This document shows, in pieces, positions 56,876 through 64,000 of a DNA stretch of 64,000 nucleotides. The translations under genes were made by a program, and so were the position numbers. The notes beneath the pieces are model-generated. The model ran no database searches. It was not told the DNA's origin and worked only from the letters and a program-made list of their open reading frames with translations. Every line of letters starts with the position of its first letter. Positions within the stretch are counted from its first letter, which is position 1. Source of the DNA: Myxococcota bacterium (lineage in GTDB: Bacteria; Myxococcota_A; Bradymonadia; UBA7976; UBA1532); assembly GCA_023150895.1 (NCBI GenBank), contig JAKLJY010000013.1, positions 1-64,000 of the forward strand. The letters are read 5' to 3'.

Positions 56876-58725
56876 CCACGCCGTCCTGTTTCGCCGCGCT
56901 CGCGCCGTGGCTCGAGGCGGGCGTCCTGACCCCGCTGGACGTCGCATTCGCCGAGGCGGCCGTTCGGCTCGCGGGCCACGACGCGGCCGCCCCGGACGCG
57001 CCGGCCTTGTGGCTGGCGGCGGCGATGGCCGCCCGCGCGCCGCGGCACGGGCACGTTTGCGTCTCGTTGGCCGACCTGGCCGGCGGGGTGCGCACCGAGT
57101 GGTCCGAGGCGACACCGTTCGCCGCGTTGCCGTGGCCCGCGGCCTCGACCCTGCGCCACGCCCTCGCCGGCTCGCCCCTCGTGGCGGCGGGCGGACCCCT
57201 CGTGCTCCGGGGCGACACGCTCTATCTCGCGCGGTACGATCGTTTCGAGGCCCGGCTCGCGGACGCGGTGTGCGCCCGCCTCGAACCGGCGCCGCCGCCG
57301 GACCCCGCTCTGCTCGCCGCGTCGCTCGATCGCCTCTGGGGGCCCGGGGGCACGACCCCCGGCAACGCGGAGCAGAAGGCAGCGGCGGCGCGGGCGGCCA
57401 CGCAGGGCTTCGCCGTGATCGTCGGGGGTCCCGGCACCGGCAAGACGACGACGGTGGTCCGCATTCTGGCCCTGCTCCTCGAGCAGTGGCCGGCGTTGCG
57501 GGTCGGCCTGCTCGCGCCGACGGGCAAGGCGGCGGCGCGCCTGACCGAGAGCGTCCGCAGTGCCCTCGGGGACCCGAAGGCGGCGGCGATCGCGCCGGAC
57601 ATCCAGGCCAAGATGCCGTGCGAGGCCTCGACCATTCACCGCGCGCTCGGATTGCGGCCCGACGACCCTTCGCGGGCTCGCCACCACCGTGAGAACCCGC
57701 TGCCGTTCGATGCGGTCGTCGTCGACGAGGCCTCGATGATCCCCCTGGCGCTGATGACCCGCCTGCTCGACGCGGTGGCCGTCGGCGCGCGCGTCGTCCT
57801 GCTCGGCGACCAGCATCAGCTCGCGTCCGTCGAGGCGGGGGCGGTGCTGGCCGACCTCTGTGGCCCCGAGGACGCACCGGACTGGCCCCTGGCGCCGGCC
57901 ATCGCACGGCTGACGGCCTCGCACCGCTTCCAGGACGACGGTGGCATCGGCCGGTTGGCGCGTGCGGTCAAGGCGGGGGACGCCGAGGCGGTCGAGGCGG
58001 CGCTCCGCGCCCCGCAGGCGCTCGTGACGGTCCCCTTCGAGCGACCCGTCTTGTCCTGGTTGCGCGCGCCGAGCCCGGCGGCGCTCTTCGACGCGCTGTG
58101 CGCCGAGGGGGTCGAGCATGCGGTCCGCTGCCTCAGGCCCGGGCCGGCCCCGACGCAGATTCTGCGGCAGGCCAATCAGGTCCGGCTTCTGTGCGCGCAT
58201 CGTCGCGGACTCCTGGGGGTGGAGCGGCTCAACGCGGCGATCGGGCAGGCCGTCGCGGCGGCCTTCGCGGTCCGCGGTGCTGCGCGGATCTGGGGCGGGC
58301 TGCCGTTCCTCGTGACCGAGAACGACAACGAACAGGGCATCTTCAACGGCGATACGGGGGTGTTCTTGCCCGATCCGGCCCTGGATGGACGTCTGAGGGC
58401 GTTTCTGCCGCAGGCGGGTGAACCGGGCCGGCCGCGGAGCATCGACGTGCAACGCCTGCCCGCCTGGGAGCCCGTCTTCGCCATGACGATTCACAAGAGC
58501 CAGGGGTCGGAGTTCGGGCACGCGGTGGTGGTCCTGCCGGAGGCGGTCTCACCCATCGTGACGCGGGAGTTGGTGTATACCGGCCTGACCCGCGCCCGTG
58601 ACTCCGTGACCCTCGCCGCCGAGCCGGCCGTCCTCCGGGCGGGCGTCGCCGAGCGGGTGGTCCGCGCGACGGGGTTGGCCGAACGCTTTCGCACCGCGAC
58701 CCTCTCGAGAGAGCCCGACCGATGA
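56872..58725 (+). CDS. recD: Exodeoxyribonuclease V subunit alpha, RecD
   Basis: From ATG 56872, overlapping the recB stop, the protein has 617 residues (E. coli 608). An N-terminal helical domain contacts RecB and RecC; the SF1B helicase core has Walker A GGPGTGKTTT with Lys191, LLAPTGKAAARL, STIHRALGLRP, VVVDEASMIPLALMTRLLDA, LLGDQHQLASVEAGAVLADL, TASHRFQDDGGIG and the C-terminal TIHKSQGSEFGHAVVVLP and VYTGLTRARDSV. It is the 5'-3' motor of RecBCD. Its stop overlaps the start of the next gene (exported TPR-like protein) by four bases. Confidence 0.98.
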   Translation: MTTPSCFAALAPWLEAGVLTPLDVAFAEAAVRLAGHDAAAPDAPALWLAAAMAARAPRHGHVCVSLADLAGGVRTEWSEATPFAALPWPAASTLRHALAGSPLVAAGGPLVLRGDTLYLARYDRFEARLADAVCARLEPAPPPDPALLAASLDRLWGPGGTTPGNAEQKAAAARAATQGFAVIVGGPGTGKTTTVVRILALLLEQWPALRVGLLAPTGKAAARLTESVRSALGDPKAAAIAPDIQAKMPCEASTIHRALGLRPDDPSRARHHRENPLPFDAVVVDEASMIPLALMTRLLDAVAVGARVVLLGDQHQLASVEAGAVLADLCGPEDAPDWPLAPAIARLTASHRFQDDGGIGRLARAVKAGDAEAVEAALRAPQALVTVPFERPVLSWLRAPSPAALFDALCAEGVEHAVRCLRPGPAPTQILRQANQVRLLCAHRRGLLGVERLNAAIGQAVAAAFAVRGAARIWGGLPFLVTENDNEQGIFNGDTGVFLPDPALDGRLRAFLPQAGEPGRPRSIDVQRLPAWEPVFAMTIHKSQGSEFGHAVVVLPEAVSPIVTRELVYTGLTRARDSVTLAAEPAVLRAGVAERVVRATGLAERFRTATLSREPDR

Positions 58726-59477
58726 CGCCGTCCCTGCTGCTCTTCGTGGCCCTGTCCGGGCCACCCGCTTCGCCCGTGTCTGCCCCTGCGTCTGTCCCCG
58801 CCTCCACGCCCGTGCCCGAATCGGCATCGCCGCTCGTCGGGTATGCCCACCTCGCGCCACTGCCCTGCCCCGCCGGCGCCGAGGCGCCCGAGTGGCATCG
58901 CGTGGCGACGGCACACCGCGAGGCGCAGCTCGACACGCGGGGCCTCCCGGCCGCGTTTGCCGTGCGGGCGGGCCTCCATCGAGCGTTGGGGGCGGCCGTC
59001 GACGCCCTGTGTGCCGGGCGGGCACCGACGTCGCCCGAGGTCGACGCGGCCCGTCACGCCCTCGGCGGCGAGGCGCCCGCTGCGCTCGCGGACGCGCTCC
59101 GTGGCCTGCTCGCGCTGGCGTTCGAGCGCGCCGGACGCCCGGAGGAGGCCCGGACGCTGTGGGCCGAGCTCCGGGCCGGGGAGCGACCCTCGGAGTGGCT
59201 GGTGCGCGCGCTGCTCGCCGGGGCGGACGCGCGCGCGGCCGGTGACCTGGCCTTTTCGGCGCAGCAGCAGTTTCAGCGCGCCTTCGACCTCGGCAGCCCG
59301 GGCGCGCGGTGTTATGCCGCGTGGCGCCTCGCCTCCGAGGCGGCCCGTCCGGCCGGCCCGGATCAGCCGCCCGACGTTGCCGCGGTCGACGCCGCTCTCG
59401 CGCAAGCCCGGACCGCCGCGACGGCCGATGCGCCCGTCTGCGCGTGGGTTCGGGCGCGCCTCCCGGGCTCGCCGTGA
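58722..59477 (+). CDS. Exported Ala-rich helical protein of unknown function, coupled to recD
   Basis: A protein of 251 residues starting MTPSLLLFVALSGPPASPVSAPASVP, a short hydrophobic segment then a Pro/Ser/Ala linker, so it is probably exported although no lipobox is present. The rest is Ala-rich and helical, with TPR-like pairs (ALADALRGLLALAFERAGRPEEARTLWAEL and DARAAGDLAFSAQQQFQRAFDLGSPGARCYAAW). The four-base overlap with recD indicates translational coupling, but nothing in the sequence suggests DNA repair. It also overlaps the next gene (GTGA). I do not recognise a family. Confidence 0.72.
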   Translation: MTPSLLLFVALSGPPASPVSAPASVPASTPVPESASPLVGYAHLAPLPCPAGAEAPEWHRVATAHREAQLDTRGLPAAFAVRAGLHRALGAAVDALCAGRAPTSPEVDAARHALGGEAPAALADALRGLLALAFERAGRPEEARTLWAELRAGERPSEWLVRALLAGADARAAGDLAFSAQQQFQRAFDLGSPGARCYAAWRLASEAARPAGPDQPPDVAAVDAALAQARTAATADAPVCAWVRARLPGSP

Positions 59478-60430
59478 GGGGCTCCGCCCGCGTGGTGCGC
59501 GGCGCGTGGCTGTGCGGGAGCCTGCTCGCGGCGTGTCGACCCGCGCCCGTCGCCCCGCCGGTCGACGCCGGGGTCCACGCCGCCCCGGTCGTCGACGCCG
59601 CGCGTCCGAAACTGTCGCCCACGGCGGAGGGCGTCTGGATGGTCTGCGCCGGCGAGTCCCCACCCGGCTCCGAAGACCGCCAGATGATCGCCGAACGGAT
59701 CGACCGGCTCGCCGATCAGAAATCCGACGAGGCGCGGCGGGTCCTGCGGTTCTGCCTCGGCAGCCCGGAGGCCCCCGCCGAGACGCGACCCGCCGCGGCC
59801 CGCAAGCTCGCGGAGCTCGGGGTCGACCGCGCCGAGCTGATCCCCGCGCTGCGGGCCATGTTGCGCAACCGCGACACGTCGCTGCGGGTCTGGCACACCT
59901 CCATCCTGCTGCAGCTCTACAAGCTGAAGGCGGTGGAGGCCATCCCGGACATGGCGGACGCGCTGCTCATCACCGAGGACGAAGCCCGCACGCTCGGCCT
60001 CGCGGAGGTCGTGGACGCGGCGGTGCGGATTCTGGTGGCGTTCGACACGCCGGAGGCGTGGGCGGGCATCGAGCGCGCGGCGACGGATCCCCGCGCCGCC
60101 GTCCGCCGGCCGGTCGTTCAGGCCCTCGCCGCGCTCTTCGGCAACGACAAGGCGCGCGCGCGCCTGATGAAGTTCCTGGACGACCCTTCGCAGGACGTCC
60201 GGTCGCGCGCGTGCACGCTCATCGTCTATGAGCCGATCACGCGCCGGGACCGCCGACCCGATCTCTTCAAAGAGAACCCGTGTTTTGCCGAAGGCGCCGC
60301 TTGGCCGGCGGTGGCCGCCAAGGTCCGGCGCGCCATCGAGACGCTGCCGGCCTACGAGCGCGCGAACCCGCCGAAGCGTCCCCGCGGGTTCCCGAGCGGG
60401 CCGCCGCCCGGACCCGGTGGTCTGCCCTGA
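59474..60430 (+). CDS. HEAT-repeat lipoprotein, coupled to the preceding gene
   Basis: From GTG 59474, whose GTGA overlaps the preceding stop, the protein has 318 residues. The signal peptide MRGSARVVRGAWLCGSLLAAC ends in the lipobox LLAAC. After a short linker come HEAT-like helix pairs from about residue 60 to 260 (ARKLAELGVDRAELIPALRAMLRNRDTSLRVWHTSILLQLY, WAGIERAATDPRAAVRRPVVQALAALFG, LMKFLDDPSQDVRSRACTLIVY), and a Pro/Gly-rich tail. HEAT arrays act as protein-binding scaffolds; an envelope role is likely. It is the last gene of the recCBD chain. No enzymatic motif is seen. Confidence 0.8.
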   Translation: MRGSARVVRGAWLCGSLLAACRPAPVAPPVDAGVHAAPVVDAARPKLSPTAEGVWMVCAGESPPGSEDRQMIAERIDRLADQKSDEARRVLRFCLGSPEAPAETRPAAARKLAELGVDRAELIPALRAMLRNRDTSLRVWHTSILLQLYKLKAVEAIPDMADALLITEDEARTLGLAEVVDAAVRILVAFDTPEAWAGIERAATDPRAAVRRPVVQALAALFGNDKARARLMKFLDDPSQDVRSRACTLIVYEPITRRDRRPDLFKENPCFAEGAAWPAVAAKVRRAIETLPAYERANPPKRPRGFPSGPPPGPGGLP

Positions 60431-60457
60431 GAGCGGCCGCGCGTACGACGTCGCCGC

Positions 60458-60955
60458 CTACTGGGCGAGGGCGCGGTAGCCCCGACGAAAATACAGAAGC
60501 GGTGCCCGGTTTTCGTCCGCCGAGGCGTGTTCGACGCGGCCGATGAAAATGTGGTGATCGCCCTGCGGGAGAACGGCCTCCAGGCGGCAGGCCAGGTGGG
60601 CCGCGGCCGCGGCGACGACGGGTTGCCCGTCGGGCGTGCGGGCGAGCGGGACGTCTCCGAAGCCGGCGTCGGGCGCCCGTCCGCGGGCGGCGAAGTGCCG
60701 GGACGCCGCCTCCTGATCGGCGGCGAGGACGCTGACCGCGAAACGATTGCTGGCGCGGATGACGTCGACGATGCGCGCGCCGGGGGCGAGGCAGACGAGG
60801 ACGAGCGGCGGGTCGAGCGAGAGCGACGTGAAGCTCGAGACGGTGGTGCCCTCGGGAGAGGCGCCGTGCTGCCCGCTGACGACGGCCACGCCGCTGGCCC
60901 AGGAACCGAGCGCGGCCTTGAAGGCCGAGGAGAACGCGGAAGGATCGGTCGACAT
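60458..60955 (-). CDS. Flavin reductase-like FMN-binding split-barrel protein
   Basis: From ATG 60955 the protein has 165 residues. It begins with the helical SAFKAALGSWASGVAVVSGQH, then GTTVSSFTSLSLDPPLVLVCLAPGARIVDVIRASNRFAVSVLA, the arrangement of flavin reductase-like (split-barrel) proteins in which the TVSSFTSLSLDPPLV strand holds FMN. The C-terminal HHIFIGRVEHASADENRAPLLYFRRGYRAL is typical of the family end. Members reduce flavins with NAD(P)H for monooxygenases, or act as free oxidoreductases. No monooxygenase gene is adjacent. An in-frame start further upstream would run into the FYDLN gene region and is rejected. Confidence 0.92.
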   Translation of the reverse strand: MSTDPSAFSSAFKAALGSWASGVAVVSGQHGASPEGTTVSSFTSLSLDPPLVLVCLAPGARIVDVIRASNRFAVSVLAADQEAASRHFAARGRAPDAGFGDVPLARTPDGQPVVAAAAAHLACRLEAVLPQGDHHIFIGRVEHASADENRAPLLYFRRGYRALAQ

Positions 60956-61102
60956 GCGCGCAGCTTGGCACCGGCCCTTGCGCTCGCCGAGAGAAAAATG
61001 GGCGGGTTCGCTCGGTGTATCATCGAGATTGACGGCCCGCGCGTTCTTCCCCCATAAAGCGCGCACCCGAACGCGTTCGCGCAATACCCGAAGGAGCAGC
61101 CC

Positions 61103-61444
61103 GTGGCCAATCCGGCACTCGGTCGCAAGTTTGCCTGCCACAACTGCGGCACCAAGTTCTATGACCTGAACAAGCCCGAGCCGAAGTGCCCCAAATGCGG
61201 CTCGGCGCCCGAACTGCAGTCGTCCGAGGCGAGCCCGAAGGCCTCTCGCGCCAGCAAGCGCGCCCGGGCGGTCCCGGCCTACGAGCCGAAGGTGGACGAG
61301 GACGAAGCGCCGTTCGACGACGAAGATGCCGGCCCGGCGTTCGACGACGAGGAAGCCGGCTTCGAGGACGACGACGGCGCGTTCGAGGACGACGAGATCG
61401 GCGAAGGCGACGAAGAGGGCGGCGGCGAGGAAGAAGAGACCTGA
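61103..61444 (+). CDS. FYDLN-type zinc-ribbon/acidic-tail protein
   Basis: A protein of 113 residues from GTG 61103, with AAGGAG placed correctly upstream. A zinc ribbon (CHNC at 12-15 and CPKC at 29-32) flanks [11 protein letters not shown], which is the FYDLN signature of the TIGR02300/FYDLN_acid family. A basic patch ([12 protein letters not shown]) is followed by a tail of about 45 residues almost wholly Asp/Glu with Gly, Ala and Phe. Members are found in Alphaproteobacteria and Myxococcota and have no established function; the acidic end suggests binding of basic proteins or nucleic-acid-binding partners. A hairpin after the stop could be its terminator. Confidence 0.93.
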   Translation: MANPALGRKFACHNCGTKFYDLNKPEPKCPKCGSAPELQSSEASPKASRASKRARAVPAYEPKVDEDEAPFDDEDAGPAFDDEEAGFEDDDGAFEDDEIGEGDEEGGGEEEET

Positions 61445-61451
61445 CCTCGGC

Positions 61452-61482
61452 CGCGTGACGTATTTTGTCACGCGTTCGTTTC
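61452..61482 (+). terminator. Possible intrinsic terminator after the FYDLN gene
   Basis: CGCGTGAC (61452-61459) and GTCACGCG (61467-61474) form a perfect 8-bp stem with a seven-base loop, followed by TTCGTTTC. The T-run is interrupted. The 3' arm is shared with the PHO-like repeat at 61465-61493, so the symmetry may serve another purpose. Confidence 0.45.
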
Positions 61483-61493
61483 TAAATTGTCAC
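61465..61493 (+). promoter_or_regulatory. PHO-box-like triple repeat before the DMT-like membrane gene
   Basis: TTGTCAC (61465), TCGTTTC (61476) and TTGTCAC (61487) recur with an exact 11-base period, 32 bases before the GTG start at 61525. The two outer units are identical and close to the PhoB half site CTGTCAT. The middle unit is degenerate. It overlaps one arm of the hairpin at 61452-61474. Confidence 0.4.
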
Positions 61494-61524
61494 ACGCGCC
61501 TGGGATTGGGCGTAGGGTGGCGCG

Positions 61525-62520
61525 GTGAACATCTGGCTCGCCGCGCTCGGTTATTTCCTCGCTTACGCGCCGTACAGCGCCTTCACCAAGGCGCTGTCGT
61601 CCGGTGCTGCGCCGGGGGTCACGGCCCCCATCTCCGGCATCGCGCTTCTGCCCGTGTCGACGCTGGCGTCGTTTCTGGGCATGGCGGCCTTCCTGTGGGG
61701 CACCGGCTGGTGGCACGCCGCGTCGACGCGCCGGATCGGGGGCGTCGCGATGCCGGTGCCGACCCGGTACACCACGCTGTCGGGCATCTGCACGGCGGTC
61801 ATCCTCATGACCACCACCCTCGCGTACACGTTCGAGGGCGTCAGCATCGTTTTCGTGATGCTCCTGATGCGCGGCGGCGTGCTCATCATGGCCCCGCTCA
61901 TCGACCGCCTCTCCGGGCGGCGGGTGCGCTGGTTCTCCTGGGTGGCGCTTCTGCTCAGCATGTCCGCGCTGCTCGTCGCCTTCGCCGAGCGCGCAGGCTA
62001 CGACATCACGCTCGCCTGCGCCCTCGACGTCGGGTTCTACCTGCTCGCCTACTTCATCCGCCTGCAGTTCATGAGCCGGCTCGCCAAGTCGAGCGACGTC
62101 GCCGACAACCGCCGCTTCTTCGTCGAAGAGCAGCTCGTGGCCACCCCGGCCGCGCTGGTCATGCTCGGACTGTTGGCGTTTCTGGGGCCCGCGGACGTCC
62201 GCACGCAGCTCGCCTTCGGCTTCGACGGCCTCGACGCCGGCGCCGGCCTGGCCTGGGGCATCGTGATCGGACTCTTGTCGCAGGGCACGGGCATCTTCGG
62301 CGGCCTGATCCTGCTCGACGGTCGCGAGAACACCTTCTGCGTGCCGGTCAACCGGGCGAGCAGCATCCTGGCGGGCGTGGCCGCGGCCTGGATGCTCGTC
62401 GGCTGGCTGGGGCAGCGGGCCCCCGGCGCGAGCGAGCTGCTCGGCGCAGGCCTGGTGGTCGCCGCCATCCTGGTGCTGACGTTGGGGCCGCGCTTCAGCG
62501 CGCGACGCGCTCAGGTCTGA
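61525..62520 (+). CDS. Ten-helix DMT/EamA-like membrane protein
   Basis: From GTG 61525 the protein has 331 residues with about ten hydrophobic helices: a first pair (NIWLAALGYFLAYAPYSAFTKAL, GIALLPVSTLASFLGMAAFLW), a third starting YTTLSGICTAVILMTTTLAYTF and a series to the C-terminus. EGVSIVFVMLLMRGGVLIMAPLIDRLSGR resembles the EamA repeat signature, and the second half (FCVPVNRASSILAGVAAAWML) looks like a diverged copy. It is probably a small-molecule or metabolite transporter of the drug/metabolite superfamily; the substrate is unknown. The PHO-like repeat upstream suggests control by phosphate. Its last ten bases overlap the end of the convergent ABC-F gene. Confidence 0.8.
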   Translation: MNIWLAALGYFLAYAPYSAFTKALSSGAAPGVTAPISGIALLPVSTLASFLGMAAFLWGTGWWHAASTRRIGGVAMPVPTRYTTLSGICTAVILMTTTLAYTFEGVSIVFVMLLMRGGVLIMAPLIDRLSGRRVRWFSWVALLLSMSALLVAFAERAGYDITLACALDVGFYLLAYFIRLQFMSRLAKSSDVADNRRFFVEEQLVATPAALVMLGLLAFLGPADVRTQLAFGFDGLDAGAGLAWGIVIGLLSQGTGIFGGLILLDGRENTFCVPVNRASSILAGVAAAWMLVGWLGQRAPGASELLGAGLVVAAILVLTLGPRFSARRAQV

Positions 62521-64000
62521 CGCATGCCCGGGGCCTCGTGTCCCGAGGCCGAGACGTACTCGTCGTAGCTGCCCCCATAGACGTGCGGGCCGCGCGGGGT
62601 GAGTTCGAGCACGCGGTCGGCGATGGCCCGCAGGAAGGCCCGGTCGTGGGACACGAACACGATGGTGCCCTCGTACGCCTGCAGCGTGCGCATCAGCATG
62701 CGCTTGGTGACGATGTCGAGGTGGTTCGTCGGTTCGTCGAGGATGAGCAGGTTCGGCGCGTCGAAGAAGATCTTGAGCAGCGCGAGGCGGGCCTTCTCGC
62801 CGCCCGAGAGCACGCTGATGCGCTTCGCGACGTCGTCGCCGTGGAAACCGAACGCGCCCGCGGCATTGCGCAGGACGCCGATGCCGGCGGTGCGGGTGTG
62901 GTGCTGCAGCTCCTCGAGGATGGTCGCGTCCCCGTCGAGCTGCTCCATCTGATGCTGCGCGAAGTAGCCCATCGTCACGCCGGCGCCGAGGGCCGCGCTG
63001 CCGCCATCGGGCGCGGTGACGCCGGCCATGAGCTTGAGCAGGGTGGTCTTGCCGGCCCCGTTCTCGCCCATCACCGCCCAGCGCTCCGCCCGGCGCACCA
63101 CCAGGTTCAGCCCGTCGTGGATCATGCGCCCGCCGTACCCCTTGCGCAGCCCGGCGACCTTGACGACGTCCTCGCCGGACCGCCCCGGCTGCCGGAAGTC
63201 GAAGTTGCGCTCGATGATGCGCCGCGGGGGCTCGACCTTCTCGATCTTGTCGAGCTTCTTGACCCGGCTCTGCACCTGCGCCGCCTTGGCGGCCTGCGCC
63301 TTGAAACGCTCGATGAAGCGCATCTCCTTGGCGAGCATGGCCTGCTGCCGGTCGTACTCGGCCTCGCGCCGGGCGTTCTCGAGGGCGCGCATGCGCTCGT
63401 AGAAGTCGTAGTCACCGGCGTAGGTCTTCACCTCGCCGCCGTCGATCTCCACGATGCGCGAGACCACGCGGTTCATCACATCGCGGTCGTGACAAGTCAT
63501 CAGCACGGCGCTCGGTGAGTCGCGCAGGAAGCCCTCGAGCCACAGGATGCTCTCGAGATCGAGGTAGTTGGTGGGCTCGTCGAGCAAGAGCACGTCCGGC
63601 CGCGCGAGCAGGATGCGGGCGAGGGCGACGCGCATCTTCCACCCGCCGGAGAGCCGGCCGACGTCGCCGGTGACCTGCTCGGGCGTCAGGCCGAGGCCGG
63701 CGAGGATGGTCTGCGCCCGCGCCTCGAGGTCGTAGCCCCCGAGGGCGTCGAAGCGCTCCTGCACGTGCCCGTAGCGGTCGAGCAGCCCGGGATCGTCGGA
63801 CCCCTCGGCCATCGCGTGCTCGAGCCGGGCGAGTTCTTCGGCGAGATCGGCCACCTCGCCGGCGCCGGCCATCGTCTCGGCGAGCACGGACCGACCTTTC
63901 AGGTCGCCGACGTCCTGCCGGAAGTAACCGATCGTCAGCTTGCGCGGACGACCGACCTCGCCCTCGTCCGGCTCTTCCTCACCCGTGATGAGCCGGAAGA
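62511..64000 (-). CDS. ABC-F family ATPase, start beyond the window
   Basis: The frame remains open to the window edge, with residues FRLITGEEEPDEGEVGRPRK then IGYFRQDVGDL before the region shown, so the N-terminal part including the first Walker A is missing here. Visible are the first signature LSGGWKMRVALARILLARPDVLLLDEPTNYLDLES, an inter-domain helical linker (about 60 residues, rich in basic residues), the second Walker A GENGAGKTTLL, LSGGEKARLALLKIF and LLILDEPTNHLDI, and a short tail ending GHEAPGMRQT without a long coiled coil. There are no membrane segments. ABC-F proteins act on the ribosome exit/peptidyl-transferase region; some protect from antibiotics. Which subfamily this is (YbiT-like is my best guess) is not certain. 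Confidence 0.93.
   Translation of the reverse strand, partial: FRLITGEEEPDEGEVGRPRKLTIGYFRQDVGDLKGRSVLAETMAGAGEVADLAEELARLEHAMAEGSDDPGLLDRYGHVQERFDALGGYDLEARAQTILAGLGLTPEQVTGDVGRLSGGWKMRVALARILLARPDVLLLDEPTNYLDLESILWLEGFLRDSPSAVLMTCHDRDVMNRVVSRIVEIDGGEVKTYAGDYDFYERMRALENARREAEYDRQQAMLAKEMRFIERFKAQAAKAAQVQSRVKKLDKIEKVEPPRRIIERNFDFRQPGRSGEDVVKVAGLRKGYGGRMIHDGLNLVVRRAERWAVMGENGAGKTTLLKLMAGVTAPDGGSAALGAGVTMGYFAQHQMEQLDGDATILEELQHHTRTAGIGVLRNAAGAFGFHGDDVAKRISVLSGGEKARLALLKIFFDAPNLLILDEPTNHLDIVTKRMLMRTLQAYEGTIVFVSHDRAFLRAIADRVLELTPRGPHVYGGSYDEYVSASGHEAPGMRQT

Noticed and set aside
60966-60981. Sigma-54-like element TGGCACCGGCCCTTGC before the FYDLN gene
   Set aside because: Eleven bases separate GG and GC where ten are required, and a one-base change of spacing normally abolishes function.
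61452-61474. Strong intrinsic terminator after the FYDLN gene
   Set aside because: The stem is perfect but the following T-run is broken and the arm is shared with a direct-repeat array, so only a low-confidence terminator is listed.

Overview
The window is a very GC-rich stretch of bacterial chromosome, coding for almost its whole length on both strands, with gaps between genes that are all shorter than 300 bases. Several features point to the Myxococcota (former Deltaproteobacteria): two proteins with MYXO-CTERM-like tails (Gly-Cys, one hydrophobic helix, Arg cluster), many lipoproteins with Pro/Asp/Ala or Gly-rich linkers after the lipobox, a pair of DUF2330 proteins, sigma-54 promoter sequences with an NtrC-type activator, and a Ser/Thr kinase together with a PP2C-type phosphatase. 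This placement is an inference from gene content. No rRNA, tRNA, insertion sequence, phage gene or CRISPR array was seen.

Layout. 1-7525: a truncated Gly-rich repeat protein, a PP2C phosphatase fused to a cyclic-nucleotide-binding domain, an NAD-binding epimerase-like protein, two tandem DUF2330/EGF-like/MYXO-CTERM proteins and a YdjM-type membrane protein. 7567-13091: a membrane histidine kinase, its NtrC-type response regulator, and a collagen-repeat octaheme cytochrome c lipoprotein of the hydroxylamine-oxidoreductase (HAO) type, preceded by a sigma-54 promoter and an upstream inverted repeat. 13141-22602: surface lipoproteins (alpha/beta hydrolase, VWA protein with its own sigma-54-like promoter, esterase), an SDR, a two-gene ABC exporter and ApbE. 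22650-29869: two very large overlapping TPR/DUF3857/transglutaminase-fold proteins. 29971-36183: a zinc-ribbon Ser/Thr kinase, a small outer-membrane-like protein, RadA and a soluble lytic transglycosylase. 36196-42008: a hydrolase-glycerol kinase pair, two lipoproteins and a FadL-family porin.

42029-48525 is a phosphate locus: GNAT-like protein, porin, pstS, pstC, pstA, pstB and phoU. Three PHO-box-like 11-bp direct-repeat arrays lie at its promoters. 48527-49782 is a RES-Xre toxin-antitoxin pair with a clear promoter and a palindromic operator. Divergent from it, 49917-60430 is a five-gene chain, recC-recB-recD plus two exported proteins, each overlapping the next by four bases. 60458-64000 holds a flavin-reductase-like protein, a FYDLN-type zinc/acidic protein, a ten-helix DMT-like membrane protein with another PHO-like array, and an ABC-F ATPase cut by the window edge.

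The most unusual unit is 7567-13091. A sensor kinase and sigma-54 activator lie directly upstream of a lipid-anchored octaheme cytochrome c that carries 41 uninterrupted Gly-X-Y triplets between the anchor and the redox domain. The regulatory link rests on motif recognition and has not been tested.
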